DNA from: an uncultured Dorea sp.
Lineage (GTDB): Bacteria > Bacillota > Clostridia > Lachnospirales > Lachnospiraceae
Assembly: GCA_910587575.1 (NCBI GenBank)
Contig: CAJULU010000035.1
Span: 1 to 37,093 of the forward strand
Length of the DNA stretch: 37,093 nucleotides
Direction: 5' to 3'
This document shows, one piece after another, positions 16,548 through 24,758 of the stretch. Numbering within the stretch: the stretch's first letter is position 1; each line of letters starts with the position of its first letter. Under the pieces are notes generated by a model. It made no database searches. It saw only the letters and a list, made by a program, of their open reading frames with translations, and was not told the origin of the DNA. Position numbers and translations under genes: made by a program.

Positions 16548-17370
16548 TCATAAAGAAGTTATTGCTGAACACTTGGAAAGTATAAAAAAAATCGTCAAAA
16601 AATATGGTGATGGATATGCTGTAAATTTTATACTGGGGGATGATGCTTCGAAAGACGGTACAACAAAAGTTGTAAGAGGATGGATTCGGGAGAATGATTT
16701 TTTTGATAAAGTAACAATCCTGGATAACAAGGAGAATAAAGGGTTGGTAGCTAATTATATTAATTCGGTTTCATATGTAAAAGAGGGAGATTTTAAGGTT
16801 CTTGCTGGTGATGATCTATACGGGGATTTCGATATATTCAGATTATATGAGGAACTGGATAATGATACCCTCTATGTAACTCCTGTAACTCCATATGGCA
16901 AATATGCGCAATTAAAATGGGACAATTTAGAATCCGATTATAAACTGCTGATGTATATGGTGAAACATGGTAAAGGAAGGAGTTTAATGCGTATAGATGA
17001 CTGTATTCCAGCTCCGGGGGTATTCATGAAATCATCACTGATTTTAGATAAGAAAGCACTTGATTATATGAGCCGGTTCAAATTCTGTGATGACTACCCA
17101 CTGTTTTATTATCTGCTTGAATATAAGGGCGTAAGTCTTCATGTCAGCGGCAGATCGTATATTTATTATCGTATTGGCAGTGGGATGTCAACTGATAATA
17201 AATCAAAGATAAGATCGGCTTATATGGATGATGTAAAAAAGATGAGGAAGATTATTGGTGCAAAAGCATATATATTACCTAAATATATAAATCCCTATAG
17301 ATATTATCTAAAGGTTATGCGTTCCGCTTCCATACGGGATTCATCATTATATATAGAGTACATGAATTGA
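16513..17370 (+). CDS. Family 2 glycosyltransferase (start revised to GTG)
   Basis: This GT2 enzyme of about 285 residues has FTFVTLSYNHKEVIAEHLES, the nucleotide-binding GDDASKDGT (42-50) and AGDD (98-101) for metal binding. FCDDYPLFYYLLEYKG near residue 190 holds a probable catalytic acidic pair. A longer frame opens at TTG 16489, but GTG 16513 has GGAGG nine bases upstream and gives the normal family N-terminus, so I use it. The gene overlaps the end of the polymerase-like gene by 35 bases, which suggests coupled translation. Confidence 0.87.
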   Translation: MKTFTFVTLSYNHKEVIAEHLESIKKIVKKYGDGYAVNFILGDDASKDGTTKVVRGWIRENDFFDKVTILDNKENKGLVANYINSVSYVKEGDFKVLAGDDLYGDFDIFRLYEELDNDTLYVTPVTPYGKYAQLKWDNLESDYKLLMYMVKHGKGRSLMRIDDCIPAPGVFMKSSLILDKKALDYMSRFKFCDDYPLFYYLLEYKGVSLHVSGRSYIYYRIGSGMSTDNKSKIRSAYMDDVKKMRKIIGAKAYILPKYINPYRYYLKVMRSASIRDSSLYIEYMN

Positions 17371-17388
17371 GTTTTTGGGGGAATTGAT

Positions 17389-18699
17389 ATGTTGTTAAAA
17401 GAAGTACTTCTTAAAAATGATTTTATAAGGAATGGATACTGGGACTTAAAAACCAATATTTATAATAGACAAGGCAGACACAGGGAAAAAGAAGCCAAAC
17501 GAAGAATATATAAAAAACTCTGCGACGGTTCAAAGATTAATATAGTACTTATTGCCTCAAGAAAGCAGACATGGTTTTTTGATGAACTTTTCATTCTCCT
17601 CTCTGAAAATCAATTATTTAGTGTCACGGTGATTGTCTCTCCTTTTGTGAAGAGCGGTAAAGAAGAAATGATTCACTATGCTATGGAATTGAGCAATGAA
17701 CTTACAGAAAAGCAGATTCCTTTTTTGGCTGGCTATGATACGGCGGATGATAAATATATTGACCTGTGCGATAGTATTCAACCGGATATAGCGATATTTA
17801 CAACAAATTGGGAATACCATGCCCATCCATATTTCCATATGAAGCATTTTGATAAATCGCTTAATTATATTGTTTCCTATGCAATGCATGTTGTTGATAA
17901 TAAAGGGGTTTATGCTTCTCCTGCAAATTATCTTTGCTATAAGGAGTTTTTGCCAGACGGCAGACTGATTGAGGTTGCAGATAAATACAGAAAAACCTCA
18001 AAAGGAAATTATGCAGTTACAGGTTCGCCTAAGCTTGACAGATATACACAGGATATACAAGTAAAAAAGGATCCATGGAAAAAAGACCATAAGCACTATA
18101 AACGAATTATATGGGCACCACATTTTTCGTTTGAAGACACTGGTGATGTGTATGTTGTGGCGTCCTTTTATGAAATTTGTGATTACATGATTGAACTGGC
18201 CCGGGAATACTCAGATAGAGCGGAGTTCGTGTTTAAGCCCCATCCTTTACTTCGACACGAGTTAGAAAAGCATTGGAGCATAGAAAAAATAGACAGCTAT
18301 TATTGTGAGTGGGACAGCATGGATAACACTCAGTTTTTTAATGGGTCATATGCAGATTTGTTTTTAACATCCGATGCAATGATTTTTGACAGTATTAGTT
18401 TTATTGTTGAATATCTTTTTACATTAAAACCAGCGCTTTATACGGTTTGCAAAAATGCAAAATTAACGTTTAATTCTTTTGGCATGGATGCTTTTGACAG
18501 ACATTATCATACAAAGAACATAAAAGAAGATATTAAACGTTTTATAGATAACGTTATTCTAAATGAAAGTGACCCGTTAATGGATAAAAGAAAAGAATTT
18601 GTTTCTCAGTTCTTAAATCAAAACAACAAAAAATCATCGCAAATGATATACGATATTATAAATGACGATTTGAATGATATCAAAAAAGGTACAAAATGA
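17389..18699 (+). CDS. CDP-glycerol:glycerophosphotransferase-like (TagB/TagF-type) protein
   Basis: This 436-residue protein resembles the GT-B-fold glycerophosphotransferase superfamily, which moves glycerol-phosphate or another polyol phosphate from a CDP-linked donor. Supporting blocks are YAVTGSPKLDRYT, KRIIWAPHFSF (conserved His) and EFVFKPHPLLRHELEK (second His). The closing block LFLTSDAMIFDSISFIVEYLF fits the usual SDxSSxxxEYL pattern. It has no signal peptide or membrane helix and would act at the cytoplasmic membrane surface. It starts after GGGGG seven bases upstream. The kinase, dehydrogenase and nucleotidyltransferase at the end of the operon could supply its donor. Its similarity to true TagF is partial. 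Confidence 0.72.
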   Translation: MLLKEVLLKNDFIRNGYWDLKTNIYNRQGRHREKEAKRRIYKKLCDGSKINIVLIASRKQTWFFDELFILLSENQLFSVTVIVSPFVKSGKEEMIHYAMELSNELTEKQIPFLAGYDTADDKYIDLCDSIQPDIAIFTTNWEYHAHPYFHMKHFDKSLNYIVSYAMHVVDNKGVYASPANYLCYKEFLPDGRLIEVADKYRKTSKGNYAVTGSPKLDRYTQDIQVKKDPWKKDHKHYKRIIWAPHFSFEDTGDVYVVASFYEICDYMIELAREYSDRAEFVFKPHPLLRHELEKHWSIEKIDSYYCEWDSMDNTQFFNGSYADLFLTSDAMIFDSISFIVEYLFTLKPALYTVCKNAKLTFNSFGMDAFDRHYHTKNIKEDIKRFIDNVILNESDPLMDKRKEFVSQFLNQNNKKSSQMIYDIINDDLNDIKKGTK

Positions 18700-18714
18700 G
18701 AAGGGTATCTATTT

Positions 18715-20157
18715 ATGGTTGAGAAATATAAAAGTCTTCCTGTTCAGGTAAAAGCATCTTTCTGGTTTCTGGTCTGTGGTTTCCTGCAGCAAGGGATATC
18801 GGTAATTACCACGCCAATATTTACAAGAATACTGAGTACAGAAGAATATGGCCAGTACAGTGTGTTTATGTCCTGGTACAGCATCATTATTTTATTTACA
18901 ACTTTAAATCTGGCAAATGGAGTTATTACGCAGGGTCTTGTAAAATATGACAGGGAGATGGATAAATTTGCGTCATCACTTTTGGGGTTAATGTGTTTTT
19001 GCGTAGCGTGTTTTTTCATCATCTACATTATATCATCTGATTTTTGGAATAATCTCTTTAAAGTTTCAAAGCTCCAAATGTCAATGATGTTTATTATGAT
19101 GTGGACTACAACATTATTCGGTATCTGGTCAGCCGTACAAAAAGTAAAGTATAAATATAAATCACTTGTTATCGTTACTGTAATAGCGGCTGTATGCAAT
19201 CCTGCTGTTGGGATCTTAATGGTAATGAATTCAGATGACAAGGTTACTTCAAGGATTATAGGAATAGCTGTTGTGCAGCTTCTCTGCTATTCATGGCTTT
19301 TTGCTGATTTAAAAAAAAGAGGGAAAATTCTGTTCTCAAAACAGATTTGGAAATATGCCTTATCATTTAACATTCCATTAATTCCGCATTTCCTTTCTCA
19401 AATCATTCTTTCGCTTGCGGATAGAATTATGATAAGAGATATTACTACGTCATCATATGCAGGCATATATAGTCTGGCTTATTCTGTTGCATCGATAATG
19501 ATGATTTTTCATACAGCGTTAATGTCTACAATAAGCCCATGGATTTATGCAAAAATTCGGAATGATGAAATATCAGGCATAAAGAGTATTGCATATTTCA
19601 CTTTAATTCTCATGGCAGGAGTAAATCTATTGCTAATCGGTTTTGCACCAGAAGCTATTATTCTCTTTGCACCAGATGCCTATTATGAAGCGATATGGTC
19701 TGTTCCGCCTATAGCAATGGGAAGTTATTTTATGTACACATATGATTTGTTTGCAAAGTTTGCATTTTATCATGATCAGACAATATTAATTATGGTTACC
19801 AGTGTTTTAGGTGCAGTGCTTAATCTGTGCCTGAATTGGTACTGTATCCATAAATTCGGGTATCTGGCCGCTGCATATACTTCTTTGGTATGTTACATTT
19901 TCTATGCTATTGTTCATTTTTTATTGATGAGCAGGGTCTGTGATAAATATCACAATGGAATAAAACCTTACAATTTAAAAATCATTATTATTATATCACT
20001 AGTATTTTGCCTGGCCGGTTTTGGGTTAATGATGACATATGCCTGCCCGGTTATCAGATATGGATTGATAACGATAGGTATTGTCTTGGGGATAATATAT
20101 CGTAAGAAAATAATTATTCTGGTTCAGATGGTTTATCATCTAAGGGAAGAAAAATGA
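18715..20157 (+). CDS. Oligosaccharide flippase (Wzx-like, MOP superfamily)
   Basis: This 480-residue membrane protein has 12-14 predicted transmembrane segments. The N-terminus, SFWFLVCGFLQQGISVITTP then IFTRILSTEEYGQYSVFMSW, is the recognisable opening of polysaccharide flippases (TPIFTRILSTEEYG is typical). It would move the undecaprenyl-linked repeat unit to the outer face of the membrane for the Wzy-like protein. GAAGGG is nine bases upstream of the ATG. The end of the gene abuts the acyl carrier protein gene by 15 bases. Confidence 0.92.
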   Translation: MVEKYKSLPVQVKASFWFLVCGFLQQGISVITTPIFTRILSTEEYGQYSVFMSWYSIIILFTTLNLANGVITQGLVKYDREMDKFASSLLGLMCFCVACFFIIYIISSDFWNNLFKVSKLQMSMMFIMMWTTTLFGIWSAVQKVKYKYKSLVIVTVIAAVCNPAVGILMVMNSDDKVTSRIIGIAVVQLLCYSWLFADLKKRGKILFSKQIWKYALSFNIPLIPHFLSQIILSLADRIMIRDITTSSYAGIYSLAYSVASIMMIFHTALMSTISPWIYAKIRNDEISGIKSIAYFTLILMAGVNLLLIGFAPEAIILFAPDAYYEAIWSVPPIAMGSYFMYTYDLFAKFAFYHDQTILIMVTSVLGAVLNLCLNWYCIHKFGYLAAAYTSLVCYIFYAIVHFLLMSRVCDKYHNGIKPYNLKIIIIISLVFCLAGFGLMMTYACPVIRYGLITIGIVLGIIYRKKIIILVQMVYHLREEK

Positions 20158-20172
20158 AGGAGAAAGTACATT

Positions 20173-20388
20173 ATGGAAAAAAGTTTTTTAGAGTTTGTGG
20201 CATCTGTTTTTAAAGAGGATGTCGGGAGATTATCCTTGGATACGGAATATAAGAGATATGATAAGTGGGACTCTCTTATGATGCTGACACTTGTTATGGA
20301 GCTTGAGGCTGAGTATGGTATTTCTATTTCCATTGAGAATCTTGGAAAGATAAATACACTGGCTGACCTTTATGAGTTAGTAAAATAA
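20173..20388 (+). CDS. Acyl carrier protein
   Basis: This 71-residue protein is a stand-alone acyl carrier protein. The phosphopantetheine attachment serine is Ser34 in WDSLMMLTLV, and the C-terminal helix region ISISIENLGKINTLADLYEL is typical. It has the AAGGAG ribosome site ten bases upstream. An FkbH-like protein follows 55 bases later. This pair is known from pathways that load a glyceryl group, from 1,3-bisphosphoglycerate, or a related small acyl group on a carrier protein. It is therefore probably a dedicated carrier and not the fatty-acid one. Confidence 0.9.
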   Translation: MEKSFLEFVASVFKEDVGRLSLDTEYKRYDKWDSLMMLTLVMELEAEYGISISIENLGKINTLADLYELVK

Positions 20389-20443
20389 AATGTATCCCGG
20401 TATTTTAGAATACCTGTTTAATGGCTAAAGGGGAGTTTTACTG

Positions 20444-22129
20444 ATGATGGTTGATATTAGGAATGAGAGCCAAACAGATTCGAAGAAAAAGGTAGCACTG
20501 CTGTCAAATGTTACGGTTGATTTGATTGCTTGCAGGCTGCGGAGAAAATACGACATTTATTTGCCGGAAGGTTTCGATACCTGGGTACCGGAAGTAATTA
20601 ATCCGGAGTCTGGGCTATACAGAAAGAATCTTGATTGTATAGTTGTTCTGCTGGATGGCACAGAAGCGAGAAACTGGAAAAGTGCAGAACAAGGAAATGA
20701 GCGTATTACCTTGTGGGAACGGGCATTGTCATGTCTTGTAGATAAGATTACTGTTGCGCCGGTCTTTGTTTCTTCTATTGATATACGGGAGAATAGAATC
20801 AAGTCTCTTACTGAGAGAAAATTCAGATTTGGACTTGAAAATGACTGGTATCAGTATGTGCAGGGATTAATAGAGAACAAGGATAATATATATCTTTTTG
20901 ATCTTGCAGATACCATTGCAGAAATTGGCCGGAAACAGTTTTACTCCAATAAAATGTGGTACATGAGCAGTATGCCGTATTCCAGGGACGGACTGACTGC
21001 TGTGGCTGCTGAAATTGACAGGGTGATAGGCTCGGCATTTACCGCCCGTAAAAAAATTATCGCTTTAGACCTTGATAATACTCTCTGGGGTGGAGTGATC
21101 GGTGAAGACGGTGTGGAAGGTATTGAGCTTTCTGACCATAAGGAAGGTCAGCGGTATTTCGATTTTCAGCGTCAGCTTCTTGAGATGAAGAACAGGGGAA
21201 TTATATTAGCGGTAAATAGTAAGAATAACGAAGATGATGCAGAAGCTGCGATTCAGGGGCATCCCTCCATGCTTCTGCGGGATGATGATTTTGTAAGCAG
21301 AAAGATTAACTGGGAGGACAAGTCAGCCAATCTAAAGACGATGAAAGATGAACTAAGTCTTACGGAGGGCGGCTTCATCTTTATTGATGATAATCCTGTA
21401 GAACGGGAAACAGTGAAAGGTGAATGTCCAGAGATATTGGTTCCGGATTTCCCGGCAGATACGTCTGAGTTGTTAGGCTTTGCAGAGGATATCTGGTTTG
21501 ATTACTGTCGGCCGCTAAGGGTTCTTGGCGAGGATCTGAAAAGAACCCAGATGTATCAAGGGGAGGCAAAACGCAGGCAGGAGATGAGCTATAGCCTCAA
21601 TCTTGACGAATATATTGCTAAGTTGGAAATAGTTGCGGATATCCACAGAATGCGTCCGGAAGAACTGGAACGGGTAACACAGCTGATTAATAAGACCAAC
21701 CAGTTTAATGTAACCACAAAACGGTATATGCTGGCTGAAGTTGAAGATATTGCTACGAATCCGGACAATGCCATCTATGTTGTATATATATCTGATAAGT
21801 ACGGCGACAGTGGTTTAATCAGTGTGATTATCTTGATTGATGACGGGGAGAAGATACGGATTGACACCTTTTTGATGTCTTGCCGCGTCATGGGAAGAAA
21901 GCTGGAAGATGTGATTATTAACGAGTTGGCAGCAAAGTATGCAGGTAAGGGATACTTGGTTGGCGAGTTCATTCCTACTGCCAGGAATGCACCAGTAAAA
22001 AAACTGTTCGACAGACTGGGGTTCAGTCTGATTTCAGATGATAATGGTCATAAATATTATAAATTGGATGTGACCGATTATCAGAAGAAAACATATGAGT
22101 TTTATAAAGAAATAAAGTTTGAGGATTGA
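20444..22129 (+). CDS. HAD-IIIC family FkbH-like protein (probable glyceryl-ACP-forming enzyme)
   Basis: This 561-residue protein has the full FkbH-like layout. Residues 1-190 form an N-terminal domain of SGNH/hydrolase-like appearance. The HAD-IIIC phosphatase core has IALDLDNTLWGGVIGEDG from residue 205 and FIFIDDNPVERETV near residue 310. The C-terminal acyltransferase-like domain includes DKYGDSGLISVIIL and DTFLMSCRVMGRKLED. Characterised relatives take 1,3-bisphosphoglycerate, dephosphorylate it and load glyceryl on the ACP thiol. An ACP gene lies immediately upstream and a GNAT downstream, so a glyceryl or similar group may be passed to an amino sugar. The Asp motif of the HAD core is intact. 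Confidence 0.88.
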   Translation: MMVDIRNESQTDSKKKVALLSNVTVDLIACRLRRKYDIYLPEGFDTWVPEVINPESGLYRKNLDCIVVLLDGTEARNWKSAEQGNERITLWERALSCLVDKITVAPVFVSSIDIRENRIKSLTERKFRFGLENDWYQYVQGLIENKDNIYLFDLADTIAEIGRKQFYSNKMWYMSSMPYSRDGLTAVAAEIDRVIGSAFTARKKIIALDLDNTLWGGVIGEDGVEGIELSDHKEGQRYFDFQRQLLEMKNRGIILAVNSKNNEDDAEAAIQGHPSMLLRDDDFVSRKINWEDKSANLKTMKDELSLTEGGFIFIDDNPVERETVKGECPEILVPDFPADTSELLGFAEDIWFDYCRPLRVLGEDLKRTQMYQGEAKRRQEMSYSLNLDEYIAKLEIVADIHRMRPEELERVTQLINKTNQFNVTTKRYMLAEVEDIATNPDNAIYVVYISDKYGDSGLISVIILIDDGEKIRIDTFLMSCRVMGRKLEDVIINELAAKYAGKGYLVGEFIPTARNAPVKKLFDRLGFSLISDDNGHKYYKLDVTDYQKKTYEFYKEIKFED

Positions 22130-22133
22130 GTAT

Positions 22134-22526
22134 ATGAAGATTGACCACATAGGATACGCTGTTAAACGAATAGACCGGGCACTGGATTCTTTTGAAAAGC
22201 TGGGTTTCACCTTTGAACCTGTTGTTGATGATACTGACAGAAATGTACGGTTATCCTTCGGAACGAAAGACGGATATCGGATTGAACTGGTTGCGCCGCT
22301 TGATAAAAAACGGGAATCTCCTGTCGACCAGTATCTAACCAATGTGCCGGGGATGCCTTATCATATCTGCTACGAAAGTGCGGAACTGGAAAAGGATCTG
22401 GAGAAACTGAAAAGTCAGGGCTTCAAGGTGATTCTGGAGCCGAGGACGGCTGTGGCATTTGGAGAGAGGCGGGTAGTATTTATGATGAACCTTGGTTTTG
22501 GGCTTATGGAAATTGTAGAGAAATGA
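22134..22526 (+). CDS. VOC-family protein (methylmalonyl-CoA-epimerase/glyoxalase-like)
   Basis: This 130-residue protein has two beta-alpha-beta-beta-beta modules of the vicinal oxygen chelate fold. The four expected metal ligands are all present: His in KIDHIGYAV, Glu in RIELVAP, His in PYHICYES and Glu in LMEIVEK. The order matches methylmalonyl-CoA epimerases. I start at ATG 22134 (GAGGA eight bases upstream, inside the end of the previous gene), not at the upstream frame opening at 22119. Next to FkbH and ACP it may act on the carrier-bound acyl group, for instance by epimerising an alpha carbon. This role is inferred. Confidence 0.82.
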   Translation: MKIDHIGYAVKRIDRALDSFEKLGFTFEPVVDDTDRNVRLSFGTKDGYRIELVAPLDKKRESPVDQYLTNVPGMPYHICYESAELEKDLEKLKSQGFKVILEPRTAVAFGERRVVFMMNLGFGLMEIVEK

Positions 22527-22541
22527 AGAAGAGGGTGTGTT

Positions 22542-23081
22542 ATGGTACGAACAGATGAGATGGCTGGAAAATATGTAACTTTAAAGTCTGCTGCACTGGA
22601 GGATGCTCTTTTTACATCAAAATTACGTGCGGACGAACAACTAATAAAATTCGTTCATAAAGTAGACTGTACTTTAGAAGGGCAAATGAAATATATACAA
22701 AGTCAGCGTGAGAAACCAGATGATTTTTATTTCATTATACGGTCTTTAAGAGGCGAGTCTCTGGGAACTATTGCACTATATCACATAAACGATGGTTCTG
22801 GTGAGCTGGGAAGGTGGCTTTCTTATGGGAATGCTGCAGAGAACTTAGAGTCTGTAATGCTGCTTCACGATATGGCGTATGAAGAGTTAGGTCTGGATAT
22901 GGTATATACCTGTACGGATAACGACAATGAAAGGGTTAAAAATTTTTGGAAACACTTTGGCGGGGACGAATGTTTTGTTGAAGAATTGCCTGACCTTACA
23001 GTAAGTAAAAATATTATAAAAAAAAGTACTTATTCTGAGTTGATCAGACCCAGAATAGCAGATATGCTTCGATACAAATGA
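22542..23081 (+). CDS. GNAT-family acyltransferase (RimJ/RimL-like)
   Basis: This 179-residue protein follows the RimJ/RimL type of GNAT: an N-terminal KYVTLKSAALEDALFTSKLR, the core beta strands FYFIIRSLRGESLGTIALYH, and LGRWLSYGNAAENLESVMLL followed by AYEELGLDMVYTCTDNDNER. The usual R/Q-x-x-G-x-G/A loop is atypical (WLSYGNAAEN), so its CoA use is less certain than for the GNAT at 4622. Since it lies among FkbH, ACP and an amino-sugar synthesis pair, it may take the acyl group from the carrier protein or from CoA and put it on the sugar amine. Start: ATG with GAGGG six bases upstream. Confidence 0.75.
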   Translation: MVRTDEMAGKYVTLKSAALEDALFTSKLRADEQLIKFVHKVDCTLEGQMKYIQSQREKPDDFYFIIRSLRGESLGTIALYHINDGSGELGRWLSYGNAAENLESVMLLHDMAYEELGLDMVYTCTDNDNERVKNFWKHFGGDECFVEELPDLTVSKNIIKKSTYSELIRPRIADMLRYK

Positions 23082-23130
23082 TGAATTAACGGAAGGCATA
23101 TGAATAATAAGTAAATAGAGGAAGAGAAAG

Positions 23131-24249
23131 ATGATGATTATGCAAAATAACCTCGGCAGACAGTATAGTCTTCATGCCGGCGAATACAAGAAAAAAGCCT
23201 GTGAGGTTCTGGATTCAGGATGGTATATTCTGGGAAATGAGGTATCGGCTTTTGAAGAAGAATGGGCGGATTATATCGGCTCAAAATACTGCGTTGGGCT
23301 TGCATCAGGTCTGGATGCCCTCTGGATCAGCTTCAGGCTTCTTGGAGTAGGAACCGGAGCTGAAGTAATTGTCTGCGCAAATGCTTATATTGCTTGTGTA
23401 ATGGGGATTTCCATAAATGGAGCCACTCCGGTATTCGTTGAGCCGGATGAGTATGACAATATCGATGCGGATAAGATTGAAGCTGCCATTAATGATAAAA
23501 CGAAAGCCATACTTGCAGTTCATCTTTATGGGCAGGCTTGCGATATGACAAAGATTATGAATCTTGCCAGAAAGTATGACCTTAAGGTGGTCGAAGACTG
23601 TGCGCAGAGCCACGGGAATCACTGGCAAGGGAAAACGGTTGGAAATTTTGGCGACATCGGTTGTTTCAGTTTTTATCCGAGTAAAGGCTGCGGAGCTTTC
23701 GGCGATGCCGGCTGCATTGTGACTGATGATGAAAAACTTGCTGAGAAATTCAGAATTTTTCGTAACTATGGTTCCGAGAAACGCTATCACAACATGATCG
23801 TAGGAAGTAACAGTCGTCTTGATGAAATGCAGGCAGGACTGCTCAGGGTAAAACTGAATCATCTTGATGAGTTTAACGAGGAGCGTTGCCGGATAGCTGA
23901 AAGATACTATGAGTGTATCGAGAATCCATTAATTCAATTTCCCAAAGTCCGTCCGGGTGCAGATTCGACCTGGCATCAGTTCGTGATTCATGTACCTGGT
24001 CACCGGAACCAACTGATGGAGTATTTGAAGGATCAAGGGATTGGTACATTAATTCATTATCCCATTCCACCCCATCTTTCAGAAGCCTATGCATATCTTG
24101 GTTATAAGAGAGGCGATTTCCCGATTGCTGAGCAGTATGCGGATGAGGTGCTGAGCCTTCCCATGTATAACGGGATGACTGATCAGGAGCAGCAGATGTT
24201 GATAGATACGATCAACAATTTTAAAGTAGAGGGAATTACGAATGCATAA
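23131..24249 (+). CDS. DegT-family sugar aminotransferase (FdtB/QdtB-like)
   Basis: This 372-residue PLP enzyme aminates a nucleotide-linked keto sugar. The PLP lysine is Lys185 in SFYPSKGCGAFGDAG, with CVGLASGLDALWISFRLLGV near residue 55 and VVEDCAQSHGNHWQGK near residue 155. The sequence resembles the enzymes that make dTDP-3-amino-3,6-dideoxyhexoses. Directly downstream and overlapping by eight bases is a ketoisomerase of the FdtA family, which produces the 3-keto substrate, strongly supporting C3 amination. GAGGAA lies seven bases upstream of the ATG. A dTDP-glucose synthase or 4,6-dehydratase is not in the window. Confidence 0.88.
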   Translation: MMIMQNNLGRQYSLHAGEYKKKACEVLDSGWYILGNEVSAFEEEWADYIGSKYCVGLASGLDALWISFRLLGVGTGAEVIVCANAYIACVMGISINGATPVFVEPDEYDNIDADKIEAAINDKTKAILAVHLYGQACDMTKIMNLARKYDLKVVEDCAQSHGNHWQGKTVGNFGDIGCFSFYPSKGCGAFGDAGCIVTDDEKLAEKFRIFRNYGSEKRYHNMIVGSNSRLDEMQAGLLRVKLNHLDEFNEERCRIAERYYECIENPLIQFPKVRPGADSTWHQFVIHVPGHRNQLMEYLKDQGIGTLIHYPIPPHLSEAYAYLGYKRGDFPIAEQYADEVLSLPMYNGMTDQEQQMLIDTINNFKVEGITNA

Positions 24250-24661
24250 TATGAATAAAGTCCGGATGCTGGAGTTTCAGCAACGTGGAGATGAACGTGG
24301 TCACTTAGTCATAGTTGAAGGAAGTAAAGATATTCCTTTTGACATCAAACGTGCGTTTTATATTTATGGTTCTGATACTGGAGTTGTCAGAGGACGGCAT
24401 GCAAACAGAGAATCAGAATTTGTTCTGATTAATGTTGCAGGAAAAAGCAAGGTAAAAGTGAAAGATGGCGAAGGAAATGAGGCCATTTATTGTCTGGATC
24501 GTCCCCATACAGGAATCTATCTGCCTACAATGGTATGGAAGGACATGTATGACTTTAGCCCGGATTCAGTCTTGCTGGTTTTGGCCAGTACTCATTATAA
24601 TGCGAATGAATATATTAGGAATTTTGATGATTTTGTGCGTGAAATTCAAAGGGATACATAG
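24242..24661 (+). CDS. dTDP-4-keto-6-deoxyhexose 3,4-ketoisomerase-like cupin (FdtA/QdtA/WxcM family)
   Basis: This 139-residue single-domain cupin follows the FdtA/QdtA family: DERGHLVIVEG, then DIKRAFYIYG, VVRGRHANRESEFVLINVAG and YLPTMVWKDMYDFSPDSVLL. These enzymes convert 4-keto to 3-keto sugars before amination, which fits its overlap with the aminotransferase. Characterised enzymes have HAH in the active-site strand. Here the sequence is HAN, so the second histidine is asparagine. Start: ATG 24242 with GAGGGA seven bases upstream. Confidence 0.85.
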   Translation: MHNMNKVRMLEFQQRGDERGHLVIVEGSKDIPFDIKRAFYIYGSDTGVVRGRHANRESEFVLINVAGKSKVKVKDGEGNEAIYCLDRPHTGIYLPTMVWKDMYDFSPDSVLLVLASTHYNANEYIRNFDDFVREIQRDT

Positions 24662-24758
24662 TTAAAGACCGGTTTCTTCTGAGAATCAGAAAAACAAAGG
24701 TTGATGCTGCAGATGGTAAAGTTGATGGCAGGATAAGAAATACTGTATGGAGGACAAT

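Noticed and set aside
20444..22129. Polyketide-type methoxymalonyl-ACP pathway suggested by FkbH
   Set aside because: No polyketide synthase, acyl-CoA dehydrogenase pair or O-methyltransferase is present, and the surroundings are polysaccharide genes.
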